Shown here: positions 28,055 through 37,850 of the stretch, piece after piece
How the letters are laid out: the number at the start of each line of letters is the position of its first letter
Numbering within the stretch: the stretch's first letter is position 1
The notes under the pieces: generated by a model
What the model saw: only the letters and a program-made list of their open reading frames with translations
The model's database searches: none
What the model was told of the DNA's origin: nothing
DNA from: Bacillota bacterium
GTDB taxonomy: Bacteria > Bacillota > Clostridia > Acetivibrionales > DTU013
Direction of reading: 5' to 3'
Length of the DNA stretch: 64,000 nucleotides
NCBI GenBank assembly: GCA_023426125.1
Contig: JAFABI010000100.1
Span: 1 to 64,000 of the forward strand
Made by a program: the position numbers and the translations under genes

Positions 28055-28636
28055 TCATACCAAATTACTGCTGAACCCGGCCTCAAAAGCCTTCAAGTTG
28101 ACTTCCAGAAGCTTTTGAGGGATGACTTCCTTCATTGCATCCAGCCAGACCTCCCTGGCTATTTCGGTAGAAGCTGCCATCAGACCGATCAATACCGTGT
28201 TCACTGTTTTTATATTACCGCTTTCCCTTGCAATTTTCAATGCATTTATGGAAGAAACATTTCCAAGTTTTGCTTTAAGCTTTCCGATGATATTCTCCGG
28301 ATATTTCGCCTTGCCGATAATTACCGGCATTGGATTGATTTCCTGCTCGTTTACGATCATCCTGCCGCCGTCCTTCAAATACTCCATCCATCGCAAGGCC
28401 TCAAGCTCTTCAAAAGCAAGGATTACATCGGCTTCGCCTTTTTCAATCAACGGCGAGTAGATCTTCTCCCCCATCTTCACATAGGTGACAACGCTCCCGC
28501 CCCTTTGGGACATACCGTGCACTTCGGACACCTTGACGTCATATCCCATTTTCAAAGCCACTGTCCCCAAAACCCTGCTGGCCAGCAAAGTGCCTTGCCC
28601 TCCGACGCCTACAAGCATTATATTCAGATTATTCAT
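28055..28636 (-). CDS. iorB: Indolepyruvate ferredoxin oxidoreductase, beta subunit
   Basis: 193 residues. The gamma-type pyruvate oxidoreductase fold is shown by NIMLVGVGGQGTLLASRVLG at the N terminus and EVHGMSQRGGSVVTYVK near residue 38. With IorA it oxidatively decarboxylates aryl pyruvates (indolepyruvate, phenylpyruvate) to aryl-CoA and reduces ferredoxin, in the cytosol. Its start overlaps the end of iorA by eight bases, which fits translational coupling and a 1:1 complex. Confidence 0.95.
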   Translation of the reverse strand: MNNLNIMLVGVGGQGTLLASRVLGTVALKMGYDVKVSEVHGMSQRGGSVVTYVKMGEKIYSPLIEKGEADVILAFEELEALRWMEYLKDGGRMIVNEQEINPMPVIIGKAKYPENIIGKLKAKLGNVSSINALKIARESGNIKTVNTVLIGLMAASTEIAREVWLDAMKEVIPQKLLEVNLKAFEAGFSSNLV

Positions 28637-30374
28637 TCACTTCACCAGCCTTTTCGATGGCATTAAAATTACAGACTTTGGTACACAGCCTGCACCCGAC
28701 GCAGAGCGCTTCATTTATTTCAATATGTTCGCCCTTGTCAACAATTGCAGGACAGCCGACACTCAGACAGCGCTTGCATTTCTTGCATTTTTCCAGGTCA
28801 ATCCGTTGAGCCCCTTGATATTTGACACTCTTCAGAAGCACACAGGGTCTTTGGGATATGATTACCGAAGGCTCATCCGCGTTGACCTCCTCTTTGACAA
28901 CCTGCTCAAACTCCTTGATGTCGAAGGGGTCTGCAATCCTGACGCGCTCTATACCTACGGCTTTAGCCAGCTGGACGAGGTCTACCTGTCTCGTAGGCTC
29001 GCCCTTGATGGTGAATCCGGTGGTAGGATTGTGCTGATGGCCGGTCATTCCGGTGATTGAATTATCCAGGATCAGTACCGTGGTATTGCCTTTGTTGTAG
29101 ACAATGTCGATAAGTCCGGTAATTCCCGAATGAATGAAGGTCGAATCTCCCAGAATGGCAACGGTTTTCCTGCCGAATTCCCTGCCCTGCGCCTTTTCCA
29201 TACCGTGGGCCATTCCGATGCTGGCGCCCATACAAACACAAGTATCCATAGCCTCTGTAGGTGCAAGGGCTCCAAGGGTATAGCAACCGATATCGCCGCT
29301 GACATTCAGCTTGAGTTTTTTCAAAACATGGAACATTCCCCTGTGGGGACATCCGGGACACATTACGGGAGGTCTTACCGGCAGCGGCTCCTCCGCCGCC
29401 TTCCCTTGATATACCGTTTGTCCCAGTACCTTTTCCTTTAGAAGGCTGGCGCTGTATTCTCCCATTACGGACAGAAGCTCCTTGCCGGCAGCTTTTATGC
29501 CCATCTTTTTTACCTGGTTCTCAATAAAGGGCTCCAGTTCTTCAATAATATATAAAGTCTTAACTTCCTTTGCAAACTCCGCAATCATTTTTTCCGGCAG
29601 CGGATATACCATCCCCAGTTTAAGGTAGGAGACGTTGCCGAAGGCTTCCCTGGCATATTGATATGCTATGCCGCTGGTGATTACACCTACATCCCTGTTT
29701 CCCCATTCAATGGTATTCAGAGAAGTCGTATCGGAAAACTCCTTGAGTGCCGCCATCCTTTTTTCAACTTCCACATGCCTTTTTCTGGCCATTGCCGGCA
29801 TCATTACATATTTATTGAAATCCTTTTTATACTCCTTCACCTTGAAATCCGACTTATCCCCCGGTTCAACCGCGCTCTGCGAATGCGCAATCCTTGTAGT
29901 CAGCCGTACAATAACGGGACAGTCGAATTTTTCGCTTATTTCAAAGGCTTCTTTTACGTAATCCTTGCACTCCTGGCTGTCGGAAGGCTCCAGCAGAGGC
30001 GTCTTGGAGGAACGGGCATAGATTCTTGTGTCCTGTTCGTTCTGCGAGCTGTGCATCCCCGGATCATCGGCAACCATAATCACCAGACCACCGTTGACGC
30101 CTGTATAGGAAGCTGTAAATAAAGGGTCTGCCGCTACGTTGAGTCCGACATGCTTCATGGAGCAAATTGCCCTGGCTCCGGCGATGGAAGCGCCTATCGC
30201 CACCTCAAGGGCTACTTTTTCGTTGGGTGACCATTCACTGTAGATCTCATCATATTTTGCAAGGTTTTCTGTGATTTCGGTACTGGGAGTACCGGGGTAA
30301 GCCGCCGCTACAGTAACTCCGGCTTCAAACGCGCCTCTTGCCACTGCTTCATTACCCAGCATAAGCTTCTTCAT
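28629..30374 (-). CDS. iorA: Indolepyruvate ferredoxin oxidoreductase, alpha subunit
   Basis: 581 residues, start ATG 30374 behind AAGGAG. The N-terminal pyrimidine-binding domain reads AYPGTPSTEITENLAKY. The thiamine diphosphate domain carries CPGCPHRGMFHVL near 345 and GDSTFIHSGITGLIDIVYN near 405. The C terminus is a two-cluster ferredoxin domain (CKKCKRCLSVGCPA and CVGCRLCTKVCNFNAI, about 530-572). Typical length for the family. First gene of the iorA-iorB-paaK-ACT operon. Confidence 0.96.
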   Translation of the reverse strand: MKKLMLGNEAVARGAFEAGVTVAAAYPGTPSTEITENLAKYDEIYSEWSPNEKVALEVAIGASIAGARAICSMKHVGLNVAADPLFTASYTGVNGGLVIMVADDPGMHSSQNEQDTRIYARSSKTPLLEPSDSQECKDYVKEAFEISEKFDCPVIVRLTTRIAHSQSAVEPGDKSDFKVKEYKKDFNKYVMMPAMARKRHVEVEKRMAALKEFSDTTSLNTIEWGNRDVGVITSGIAYQYAREAFGNVSYLKLGMVYPLPEKMIAEFAKEVKTLYIIEELEPFIENQVKKMGIKAAGKELLSVMGEYSASLLKEKVLGQTVYQGKAAEEPLPVRPPVMCPGCPHRGMFHVLKKLKLNVSGDIGCYTLGALAPTEAMDTCVCMGASIGMAHGMEKAQGREFGRKTVAILGDSTFIHSGITGLIDIVYNKGNTTVLILDNSITGMTGHQHNPTTGFTIKGEPTRQVDLVQLAKAVGIERVRIADPFDIKEFEQVVKEEVNADEPSVIISQRPCVLLKSVKYQGAQRIDLEKCKKCKRCLSVGCPAIVDKGEHIEINEALCVGCRLCTKVCNFNAIEKAGEVNE

Positions 30375-30404
30375 GTTCTTGCTCCTTTTTACGTTATATA
30401 CTCT

Positions 30405-30433
30405 ATTTTAAGCTTTGAACTGCCATTTGTAAA
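30405..30433 (-). promoter_or_regulatory. Predicted promoter of the iorA operon
   Basis: On the minus strand TTTACA (30433-30428) is followed after 17 bases by TAAAAT (30410-30405). The start codon is at 30374, so the leader would be about 25 nt. Upstream, 30440-30596 contains no recognisable feature. Confidence 0.55.
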
Positions 30434-30596
30434 TTGAATTTGTTTTTCTTCCTTAAGGTTAACTTAATGGTTGACCTGATACAAGCCTAATACAATATTG
30501 CTAATAAAATATTATATAGATAATAAGCATGTAATGGAAGTGTTTTAGGCATGAGAAGAAAAATAATTTTCAATAACATATGAATTGTAGAATTGA

Positions 30597-30633
30597 AAAA
30601 CCCCCGGTATCTAGTAGATATCAGGGGTAAGAT
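30597..30633 (-). terminator. Intrinsic terminator of the glycoside-utilisation operon
   Basis: On the minus strand CCCCTGATATCTACTAGATA folds with CCGGGGG and is followed by TTTTTC. It lies 225 bp beyond the stop codon of the last gene (30858). The stretch 30634-30857 between stop and terminator has no recognised gene, apart from a weak hairpin near 30690-30711 (ATAAGT/AACTTAT). Confidence 0.7.
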
Positions 30634-30857
30634 ATATTATGCATACAACTGCTAACGGCTAGTTTAACCCATTCATTAAATAAAACAGGGATAAGTGTTT
30701 CAGCCAACTTATCCTAACTATAAAGAAATGATTGAACCCTTTGCCTATGAAGAAACATCCTTTTTCCATCCCATTCTCCGGCTGGAAGGGAGTGCAGGCC
30801 CCTATTTTACTTTTTTAAACCATCCTTTGTTATCTATATGAATGCTTCTTTTATGTT

Positions 30858-32150
30858 TTAATTAATAAACAAATCCATATTGCCCAAAACGAGTCTGGCG
30901 ATGATCGCCGGGTATTCGCAATACCCCTTCGGCCCCGCCGGGCTGACAATTCGGTTTTGAAGCATGTGATACCGTTCAAACCAGAATCCGTCGTGCTTCA
31001 ACCCCATTTTACAAACCAGCTTCACCGCCTGCTTGACCCTCTCATAATCCCCCATAGCCAGACAGGCATTCATCTCCACAAACCAGATCCGCCCGATGGC
31101 CGCCATGTCATAAATCGGCCCGTTGGTTTCAAAGGGCACCGGTCTGCCGAATTCCCAATCCCGATAGGTGTATGGCTTGGTGACGGCCTGGGTCGGCATC
31201 TCGCCCCACCAAAAGTTTTTTTCGGATTTCAGCACCGGCCATAACTCGTATATCTGTCCGTCGTCGGCCAAACCGCAGCCGATGGCGGCCCAGTCCACAT
31301 CGGTCAGCCCGTGGAAATCGACCGGCCCGTGTTCGGGGTGGATGTATTCGGCGAAATGGCCGTTCATCCAAAAACAGTGTCGGAAGGCCCGTGCCAGAGA
31401 AGCCGCCTGCTCGCCCCAAAATTCCGCTTTGTCCCCGTCCCCGATCGCCGCGTACATCCTCTCCATGTCCCGAAAGGCCTTATACGAATAACACTGGGTG
31501 ATGCCGTCCCATTCCCTCCGGGGCGGCAGCTCGATGTAAAAGCCCGCCCCGCCGATCAGCCCCTGCGCGCTTTTCTTGGTCAGGATATACCGGCACGCTC
31601 TTTCGATAGAGGGCATCTTTTCTTTCAGCCACTTTGTATCTTTGGTTTTATTAAAAATCTCCGCGGCGGTCAACGGATAACAAACCGTCCCCAGCAAACA
31701 GAGCGGATTTTCATAAACCCAGTGGGTAAAAAGTCCGATCCATTTTCTTGCCGGATAATTTTCATCCTTGGGGACATATTCAAACACATCGTCCGGATAG
31801 CGCAGCCCTCTGGCTCCGGTGGTCCTGCTTTCCGGCGTGCGATACTCCTCCTCCTTCCAAATGGCAAAGGGAATATTTCCGTCCTCCCGCTGGGAAGCCT
31901 GGACAAAATCGAAATATCCCTTAACGCCTTCCTCCATGTCCATCAAAAGAAAGGCCCCCGCCATCTGCCACGAATCCAGCCCGGGCCAGGTGTTGTCCGG
32001 GCCGAACCATTTGCCGTCGGCCACGATCGCAAAATGTCCCGGATAGGCCTTGTTTGTATAAGCGGGCAGCAAATTTTGGCTGATCGCCGCCCGCACTCCT
32101 TCCCGGATATCCTCGTCCTTGATTTTTTCAATCTGACTTAAATCAAACAT
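30858..32150 (-). CDS. Six-hairpin (alpha/alpha) glycosidase-like protein
   Basis: About 430 residues; ATG 32150 behind GAGGTG is preferred over a GTG two codons upstream. The sequence has the pattern of (alpha/alpha)6-barrel carbohydrate enzymes: PDNTWPGLDSWQMAGAFLL near residue 52, repeated W- and D/E-rich helix turns, HGLTDVDWAAIGCGLADDG near 283, and DGFWFERYHM near 392. No signal peptide, so it acts in the cytosol, probably on imported oligosaccharide. The exact family (GH63, GH78-like or another) cannot be fixed by eye. It is the last gene of the ABC sugar operon and has clearly higher GC than the transporter genes. Confidence 0.75.
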   Translation of the reverse strand: MFDLSQIEKIKDEDIREGVRAAISQNLLPAYTNKAYPGHFAIVADGKWFGPDNTWPGLDSWQMAGAFLLMDMEEGVKGYFDFVQASQREDGNIPFAIWKEEEYRTPESRTTGARGLRYPDDVFEYVPKDENYPARKWIGLFTHWVYENPLCLLGTVCYPLTAAEIFNKTKDTKWLKEKMPSIERACRYILTKKSAQGLIGGAGFYIELPPRREWDGITQCYSYKAFRDMERMYAAIGDGDKAEFWGEQAASLARAFRHCFWMNGHFAEYIHPEHGPVDFHGLTDVDWAAIGCGLADDGQIYELWPVLKSEKNFWWGEMPTQAVTKPYTYRDWEFGRPVPFETNGPIYDMAAIGRIWFVEMNACLAMGDYERVKQAVKLVCKMGLKHDGFWFERYHMLQNRIVSPAGPKGYCEYPAIIARLVLGNMDLFIN

Positions 32151-32171
32151 CTCCACACCTCTTTCAAAAGT

Positions 32172-33731
32172 TTAGCCGATGGAAGGAATCAAAGTGACCT
32201 TGACAATGCCGTTTGAATGCCGCCCGTTCACCGAGATGTCGGCGAGCAGCTCCAGCTTGCCACCCGTAAAGCCGTCGGCGTTGATTTCAAACAGAAGCTC
32301 CTGCTTGCATTGATAGTTGACCTGCATAAAGAAAGAAACCTCTTTTGTCGGCAAAACCTGAACCCCGTCCGGGGCATACCATTTAACGGTCAGCCATTGC
32401 TGGTTGTGCTCGTCCAAATTGCCGTTATCCCGAACAGTAAGCTTGATTTTTTTGTTCTGCCCGATTTTGATAAAAGGCTCCTCAAGATAATCCACGGCGA
32501 CGTCAAACGCGGAAAACGAATAATTCACCGCAAAGGGAGAAAGCTTTAAAAGCTCGTGGATCTGCATCTCCCTGGACTTTCCATATCCCCCGATGCCGTG
32601 TACATACAGCCCCTCCTTCACACAGTATAACGCTTCGGCTTCGCAAACATTCAGCACATACCCGTCCGGCCCCGCCAGCAGGTCGCAATACTTCGTACCT
32701 AAGAATAAAGGCGTCAGGCGCAAAATCCGGTCGGTCAGCTCGGTGACCGTCTGGGGAATCGTGAGGCCCCCGTTGGTGCGGTTGATGCAGCAGGTGCTGA
32801 TCTTATCCCCCAGCGGCGCCGACCATTTCTCCGGAATCTTCTCCGCCCCGCTGATGATACCCAGGATAGCGCCCAGCGTCGCGCAGGTGCAGTCGGTGTC
32901 CTCGCCGCAGTTGTTGGCGATGCAAAGGCTTTTCCCGAAATCGTTCTCGCCGTAAAGCCAGCCGATGATCATCAGGCCGATGTTGCTGGGCGCGTCATAC
33001 CCCGGCTCTCCGATCGGCACATCCGTCGGAATGTCTTTTTTCAGCGTATTTTGAACGCCGAAGCTGCCGGGCACCGCGGTCAAAACCTCCCTGCGCGCCT
33101 CTTCAAAGCTTTTTCCGGCCTTGTATGCCGAAATCGCCGTCTTAACGCCCAAGACAACGTCGCAGTCCTCGGGGATATAAGAAAGCCCGATGTTAATCAG
33201 CTTGTCCCGGTCGCTTTCCACAAACGCGGCGCTCTCCAAAACCGCGCAGAATATCTCGGCATACATGCCCTCCCCCGCGTGGTCGACCACTGCGTCCTCA
33301 TATGCATATCTTGCCGCCAGATCCGGCAGCCCCGGAGCCAGAGAAGCCCAAATCTCCGACCGGATAAAGCACCCGCAGCTGTCTTTATACGGGTTTTTCA
33401 CATGCCCGGCCAGCGGCGGAAGCAGCCCCATGCGCAGATTATTTTTTCCCGCACCATACTCCACCCAATTGGGCGTAACGAAGGAAAGCCAGTATTCGCC
33501 CAGAATCGAGGCGTTCACCCGGTCTTTATACTTTTCAGCGGCATTCAGCCAGATAAGTTGCAAATCCAAATCGTCGTTGGGCGGCGGGTCACCTGAAAGA
33601 TCCTGCACATACCCGCTCACGTTGAACACCCCGCGCAGCCCCTCGAAAGGCGCGCCTAAAACTCCGCCGATGTTTTTGCCCAGCCAGCATCCCCGTACTT
33701 TATCCTTGTATTCTGCGAATGTCAGTTTCAC
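32172..33731 (-). CDS. ADP-ribosylglycohydrolase (DraG-like) family protein
   Basis: 519 residues from GTG 33731 behind GCGAGG. The all-helical DraG fold is indicated by YKDKVRGCWLGKNIGGVLG at the N terminus, the metal-site aspartates in PPPNDDLDLQLIWL near residue 50, and NNCGEDTDCTCATLGAILG near 275, which has the D-x-D-x-T-type second metal motif. The last 130 residues form a beta-sandwich-like extension not present in classical DraG. DraG enzymes remove ADP-ribose from proteins, but members in sugar loci probably hydrolyse or bind other glycosides. Here it sits between a GH2 enzyme and a six-hairpin glycosidase. GC-rich like its downstream neighbour. Confidence 0.85.
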   Translation of the reverse strand: MKLTFAEYKDKVRGCWLGKNIGGVLGAPFEGLRGVFNVSGYVQDLSGDPPPNDDLDLQLIWLNAAEKYKDRVNASILGEYWLSFVTPNWVEYGAGKNNLRMGLLPPLAGHVKNPYKDSCGCFIRSEIWASLAPGLPDLAARYAYEDAVVDHAGEGMYAEIFCAVLESAAFVESDRDKLINIGLSYIPEDCDVVLGVKTAISAYKAGKSFEEARREVLTAVPGSFGVQNTLKKDIPTDVPIGEPGYDAPSNIGLMIIGWLYGENDFGKSLCIANNCGEDTDCTCATLGAILGIISGAEKIPEKWSAPLGDKISTCCINRTNGGLTIPQTVTELTDRILRLTPLFLGTKYCDLLAGPDGYVLNVCEAEALYCVKEGLYVHGIGGYGKSREMQIHELLKLSPFAVNYSFSAFDVAVDYLEEPFIKIGQNKKIKLTVRDNGNLDEHNQQWLTVKWYAPDGVQVLPTKEVSFFMQVNYQCKQELLFEINADGFTGGKLELLADISVNGRHSNGIVKVTLIPSIG

Positions 33732-33761
33732 GATAATACCTCGCTTTATTTTTTATATTAT

Positions 33762-36053
33762 TCAACTTAAAAGGTCTATACTCTTTAGCCATGTTTTATA
33801 TTTATCCAGTGAAAAAGGCGGATTTCCATGAATATAGTGGTTGCAGTATTTTTCACCGGAAATGGTCCACGCTATCAGGAACAAACGGTGTTCGCCCTGG
33901 GATATGCGGATACATCCCAAATCGGTATTTTCATTGGCATTTGTGGAAAACTCACCTTCCAGAAGAGTTTTTTTGGAATCGGCATCCCATATTTTATAAT
34001 GTCCTTCCGCATCCTTACAAGAATCATTTCCAGCTACCACCCGCACATGCCAGTTATCCGGTTCATCGATCATTATGCATACCGGCTGCTGGACCCTTTT
34101 TATGTAATGATAGGCAAGCTTTTTACCGAAGTAATAATCCACCACAGCATCCGAAAATTGAGGCCACCCGTCGATAACATTCCACCAGATGACTCCGGTA
34201 CGTCTCCATTTTTTCAGGCGGGTCATTTCAATAAAGAACTTGTCTGCCTCCGCTTGCGATATTTGTGATGCCAGTATAAAGTCCTCAATATTATCAGGAT
34301 ATATTCCAAACAGCTCTTTTATCTGGTCTGCCATAAGCTTTACGCGGAAAGCATAGCGGCCGTTTTCAGGCAGGGGGTCGGTACAGTGTGCGATCCACTG
34401 TTTGTTGTTCTCCCAGGGCCATATATATTCTTCATCAATAAATCTCTTGATGGAAGACAGATTTGGACAGCCATGATATCCCATCTCACTGGTAAAATAG
34501 GCTGTTGACTCGGTATAAAACCTGCTTTTGAAGTAATCCCTGGGTCCCCATAGGTGCTGCTCCGGCATAAGGCTATTGTCTTTTTTGGCAACGATTTCTT
34601 CAGAATAATACGGCGAACTCGGCAAATAAGACCTGTAAGGATCATGCCGGAATATGACCTGAGGCAATACCTCACGGGTAATCCTGTTCTGTGTAGGGTC
34701 CATACCCTTGATTTCATAGTACATGCAGTCGCACTCATTGTCCCCTGCCCATAGGATAATCGAAGGGTGATTCCTCAGTTTTTTTACAACCGATACCGCT
34801 TCTGTTCTTATCTTATCAAAAAACTCCTCTTCCTGGGGATGGCATGCGCAAGCCATTGCAAAATCCTGCCAGACCATGATGCCGTTCCTGTCACATAGGT
34901 CAAAAAAGGCATGGTCCTCGTATACATTTCCACCCCAGCATCTTATGATATTGCAGTTCAAATCCGTAAACAATTCCAGCATTGCCTCATATCTTGCTGC
35001 ATCCCGGCTGTGGAAAGCATCGGCTGCCACCCAGTTTGAGCCCTTGCACAATATGGGTACACCGTTAACCTTGAACAGGAAATTCCCATTGTCGGATTTC
35101 CCAGAATCTCTTATTTCACTGTATATCAGTTCTACTTTTCTAATTCCTATAAAATCCTTTCTGATATCCAGAACTTTTTCTCCGCAAATTAGTCTTGTTG
35201 TAACCTCATACAGGTTTACCTCTCCATAACCCCTGGGCCACCAAAGCATGGGGTTTTTAATTTCTATTTCGAGCATCCCCGCATTAAACAGCACATCCTT
35301 TTTAATGCTGAAACTGGAATCGCCACAGCGGCCTTCAACCTCCAAAACCAGGTTTTCCGTCGTGTTCCTGTCAAGCTTCAACTGATAGTTTATCCCGATT
35401 TTAGCATTTTTCTCACTACAACGATGAGTGTAAAAATAAAGGTCCTTTATCTCAAAGGCCTCGCGGACTACTATCTCCACATCCCGCCATAAACCTGCCG
35501 AAACAGCCCTGGGCATTATATCCCAACCATAACTGTGGGCCGCCTTTCTTATCCAGAGCTGTTCCCAGTTAGTATTCAAAGCCCATTCCGAAGGAGCATA
35601 CTCCTTATTCATCGCTTCAATTACCGGTGATTTCAACCTAACCGTCAACTTATTTACCCCACAGGGCTTTAAAGCTTCTGTAATATCAAACCTGTGCTCA
35701 ATGAACATATTGTCGGACCGGCCGATTTCCTTTCCGTTAAGCCAATAGGTTGCGATACAATCAACACCATGGAACACCAATTCTACAAGGCGTCCGGTCG
35801 CATTTCCGGGCATCTCGAATTCTTTTTCATACCAGTATTCATACCGCTCAAAAGGTTTCAGGCAGTATATATTGCTTCCCCGGAACACATCAGGCAATAT
35901 CCCGGCTCTCATCATGTCCAGCTCAACATTGCCCGGCACCTCCGCTTCGATGGATACTGCATTGCTGTCCAACTGCTCCGGCCTTAAAATTTCTGTCTCC
36001 TGCTGCTCAAAATAATGAAGGGTCCACTTCCCATTCAGATTAATACGTACCAT
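33762..36053 (-). CDS. Glycoside hydrolase family 2, beta-mannosidase-like
   Basis: 763 residues. The N-terminal sugar-binding jelly roll (ISLNGKW-type start, WYEKEFEMP, FHGVDCIATYWLNGKEIG) is followed by an Ig-like domain and a TIM barrel. The catalytic acid lies in ILWAGDNECD near residue 447 and the nucleophile in FTSEMGYHG near 533. NIIRCWGGNVYED and GIMVWQDF are typical of the beta-mannosidase branch of GH2. Slightly short for the branch, with a reduced C-terminal region. No signal peptide, so it should act on imported disaccharides or oligosaccharides from the ABC system upstream. Start ATG 36053 with GAGAGG 12 bases upstream; a nearer ATG at 36058 is out of frame. Confidence 0.9.
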   Translation of the reverse strand: MVRINLNGKWTLHYFEQQETEILRPEQLDSNAVSIEAEVPGNVELDMMRAGILPDVFRGSNIYCLKPFERYEYWYEKEFEMPGNATGRLVELVFHGVDCIATYWLNGKEIGRSDNMFIEHRFDITEALKPCGVNKLTVRLKSPVIEAMNKEYAPSEWALNTNWEQLWIRKAAHSYGWDIMPRAVSAGLWRDVEIVVREAFEIKDLYFYTHRCSEKNAKIGINYQLKLDRNTTENLVLEVEGRCGDSSFSIKKDVLFNAGMLEIEIKNPMLWWPRGYGEVNLYEVTTRLICGEKVLDIRKDFIGIRKVELIYSEIRDSGKSDNGNFLFKVNGVPILCKGSNWVAADAFHSRDAARYEAMLELFTDLNCNIIRCWGGNVYEDHAFFDLCDRNGIMVWQDFAMACACHPQEEEFFDKIRTEAVSVVKKLRNHPSIILWAGDNECDCMYYEIKGMDPTQNRITREVLPQVIFRHDPYRSYLPSSPYYSEEIVAKKDNSLMPEQHLWGPRDYFKSRFYTESTAYFTSEMGYHGCPNLSSIKRFIDEEYIWPWENNKQWIAHCTDPLPENGRYAFRVKLMADQIKELFGIYPDNIEDFILASQISQAEADKFFIEMTRLKKWRRTGVIWWNVIDGWPQFSDAVVDYYFGKKLAYHYIKRVQQPVCIMIDEPDNWHVRVVAGNDSCKDAEGHYKIWDADSKKTLLEGEFSTNANENTDLGCIRISQGEHRLFLIAWTISGEKYCNHYIHGNPPFSLDKYKTWLKSIDLLS

Positions 36054-36067
36054 ACATGATTACCTCT

Positions 36068-36928
36068 CTACCCTTTCACCGCACCATCCGTGACGCCAGC
36101 CATGATATGCTTCTGCAAATACAGATACATGAGCAGGGTCGGCAGCATCACCGCCACAATTCCTGCAGCCATAATATTCCACTGGGAATTCTGATCATAT
36201 GAATATTTCAAAAGAGCTGTAGATACGGTTTTCAGGCTTGATTTCGGCATGTACAGAAATGGAATAAACATATCGTTATATATATCCAGGGTTTTTAATA
36301 TGACTACCGTAATAATGGCCGGTTTCATTTGCGGCATTATAATTGACCTGTATATCCTGAAAAAGGATGCCCCATCGATCAGGGCGCTTTCATCCAGCTC
36401 ATAAGGTATTTTTTGCACAAATTGAAGGAATATATAGATGTGCAATACATTGGTTGACACATACAAAAGTATGGCAGAAAATATGGTGTTATACAAATGC
36501 AAATTCTTGATGATTGAAAAAGTCGCCACCTGGGTTGTAATCTGTGGTATGACGGAGGATACAAAAAATGCTCCCAGCAATAATTTGTTTATTTTGAAGT
36601 TAAATCTTCCCAGGGAATAAGCAACCATTGTACCCATGATCACACTGCCCAAAGTGGATATAAGCACCATAATCAGTGTATTTTTATACCCTAACAGCAA
36701 ATTCCCTTTTATCAGTACCGTCAAATAATTTGAAAAATTCAAAATATTTGACGGCAGTTGAAATACGCTTGAATACATATATTCTTCATTTGTCTTAAAG
36801 GATATATTTAAAACAATCAGTATGGGTGAAACAATTAAAACCACAGCAAATCCCAGCAAAATGTAATTAATGACTCGTAAGGCAGGATTGGTTACCACAT
36901 TGCCTCTCTGGCTCAAACTCTTCCTCAT
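36068..36928 (-). CDS. ABC sugar transporter permease (MalG type)
   Basis: 286 residues with six hydrophobic segments. The cytoplasmic EAA loop that docks with the ATPase reads ELDESALIDGASFFRIYRSI near residue 178. It is the second permease of a carbohydrate uptake-1 (CUT1) system. The stop lies 14 bp before the GH2 gene and the start 6 bp after the other permease, so all are co-transcribed. No ATPase gene is present in the locus, so a shared MsmK/UgpC-type ATPase encoded elsewhere is likely. Confidence 0.94.
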   Translation of the reverse strand: MRKSLSQRGNVVTNPALRVINYILLGFAVVLIVSPILIVLNISFKTNEEYMYSSVFQLPSNILNFSNYLTVLIKGNLLLGYKNTLIMVLISTLGSVIMGTMVAYSLGRFNFKINKLLLGAFFVSSVIPQITTQVATFSIIKNLHLYNTIFSAILLYVSTNVLHIYIFLQFVQKIPYELDESALIDGASFFRIYRSIIMPQMKPAIITVVILKTLDIYNDMFIPFLYMPKSSLKTVSTALLKYSYDQNSQWNIMAAGIVAVMLPTLLMYLYLQKHIMAGVTDGAVKG

Positions 36929-36934
36929 ATTTTG

Positions 36935-37813
36935 TCACCTCTCCCGCAGATATTTCTTTTGGACTAAAACAACGGCTAATATGATTAACAACAGCATAAC
37001 TCCCATGGCAGAGGCTTTTCCGAAGTTTTGATATTTGAATGCGATATCAAGCGTCGATGTAATAAATGTAGCACTTCTGCCGGCAGGTCCGCCCTTCGTA
37101 ATTATCCATGCTTCGGAAAATGCTTGTAATGCTCCGTTCAAACCCAGAAAAATTGACATCTCGATTACACTTTTTATATTGGGAATTATGATATACCGGA
37201 TATTGTGATAAAAATTAGCCCCATCAATTCTGGATGCCTCATACAATTCCTGGGGTAGTGACTGCAATGCCCCAATAAATATGACCATATTGAACCCCAT
37301 ATATTTCCACAACGCGATCAATGCCAGTGAAAAATTTATATAATACCCGTCTCCCAGCCATCTTATGGCATATTGTCCCAAACCGATATTCTTCAAAATC
37401 ATATTTATGGGACCTGAATTGAAATCATACATGTAATTGAACATAAAAGCCACTGCAACGCCATTTAATATATAGGGCACAAATATCATGGACCGAAAAA
37501 AATTTCTACCCCTTATATTCGTATCAAGAATAATTGCAAAATATAAGGCCATTACTATTTGTACCAGCATGATAACGATATAAGCAAAATTGTTCGACAG
37601 AGTCCTCCATGTATTCATATCCTTAAACAAATCCACATAGTTGCTAAAACCAACATAGTTATAATATGGCCTGACTCCGTCCCAATCGGAAAAGCTGAAT
37701 TCAAAAAGCTTCACCGCAGGATAAAAAGAAAAAACGATCAGTAAAATAACGGGTACAATCAAAAATGCGGTGGCAATGAATATTTTCTGTCTATTGTAGC
37801 TCAAACCTTTCAT
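36935..37813 (-). CDS. ABC sugar transporter permease (MalF type)
   Basis: 292 residues starting at ATG 37813 behind GGAGATG. The frame stays open to 38023, but that stretch crosses the nested hairpin repeat D and has no homologous look, so the long form is rejected. Six membrane segments are visible, with the EAA loop ELYEASRIDGANFYHNIRYI near residue 187. Partner of the MalG-type permease. It lies 255 bp downstream of the solute-binding protein gene, with the repeat in between. Confidence 0.93.
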   Translation of the reverse strand: MKGLSYNRQKIFIATAFLIVPVILLIVFSFYPAVKLFEFSFSDWDGVRPYYNYVGFSNYVDLFKDMNTWRTLSNNFAYIVIMLVQIVMALYFAIILDTNIRGRNFFRSMIFVPYILNGVAVAFMFNYMYDFNSGPINMILKNIGLGQYAIRWLGDGYYINFSLALIALWKYMGFNMVIFIGALQSLPQELYEASRIDGANFYHNIRYIIIPNIKSVIEMSIFLGLNGALQAFSEAWIITKGGPAGRSATFITSTLDIAFKYQNFGKASAMGVMLLLIILAVVLVQKKYLRER

Positions 37814-37850
37814 GTTCACATCTCCAATATGAATATAGAATTCAACAGCT

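Noticed and set aside
27884..28666. Plus-strand frame opposite iorB
   Set aside because: It is an antisense shadow of iorB joined to repeat-rich intergenic sequence, without recognisable protein features.
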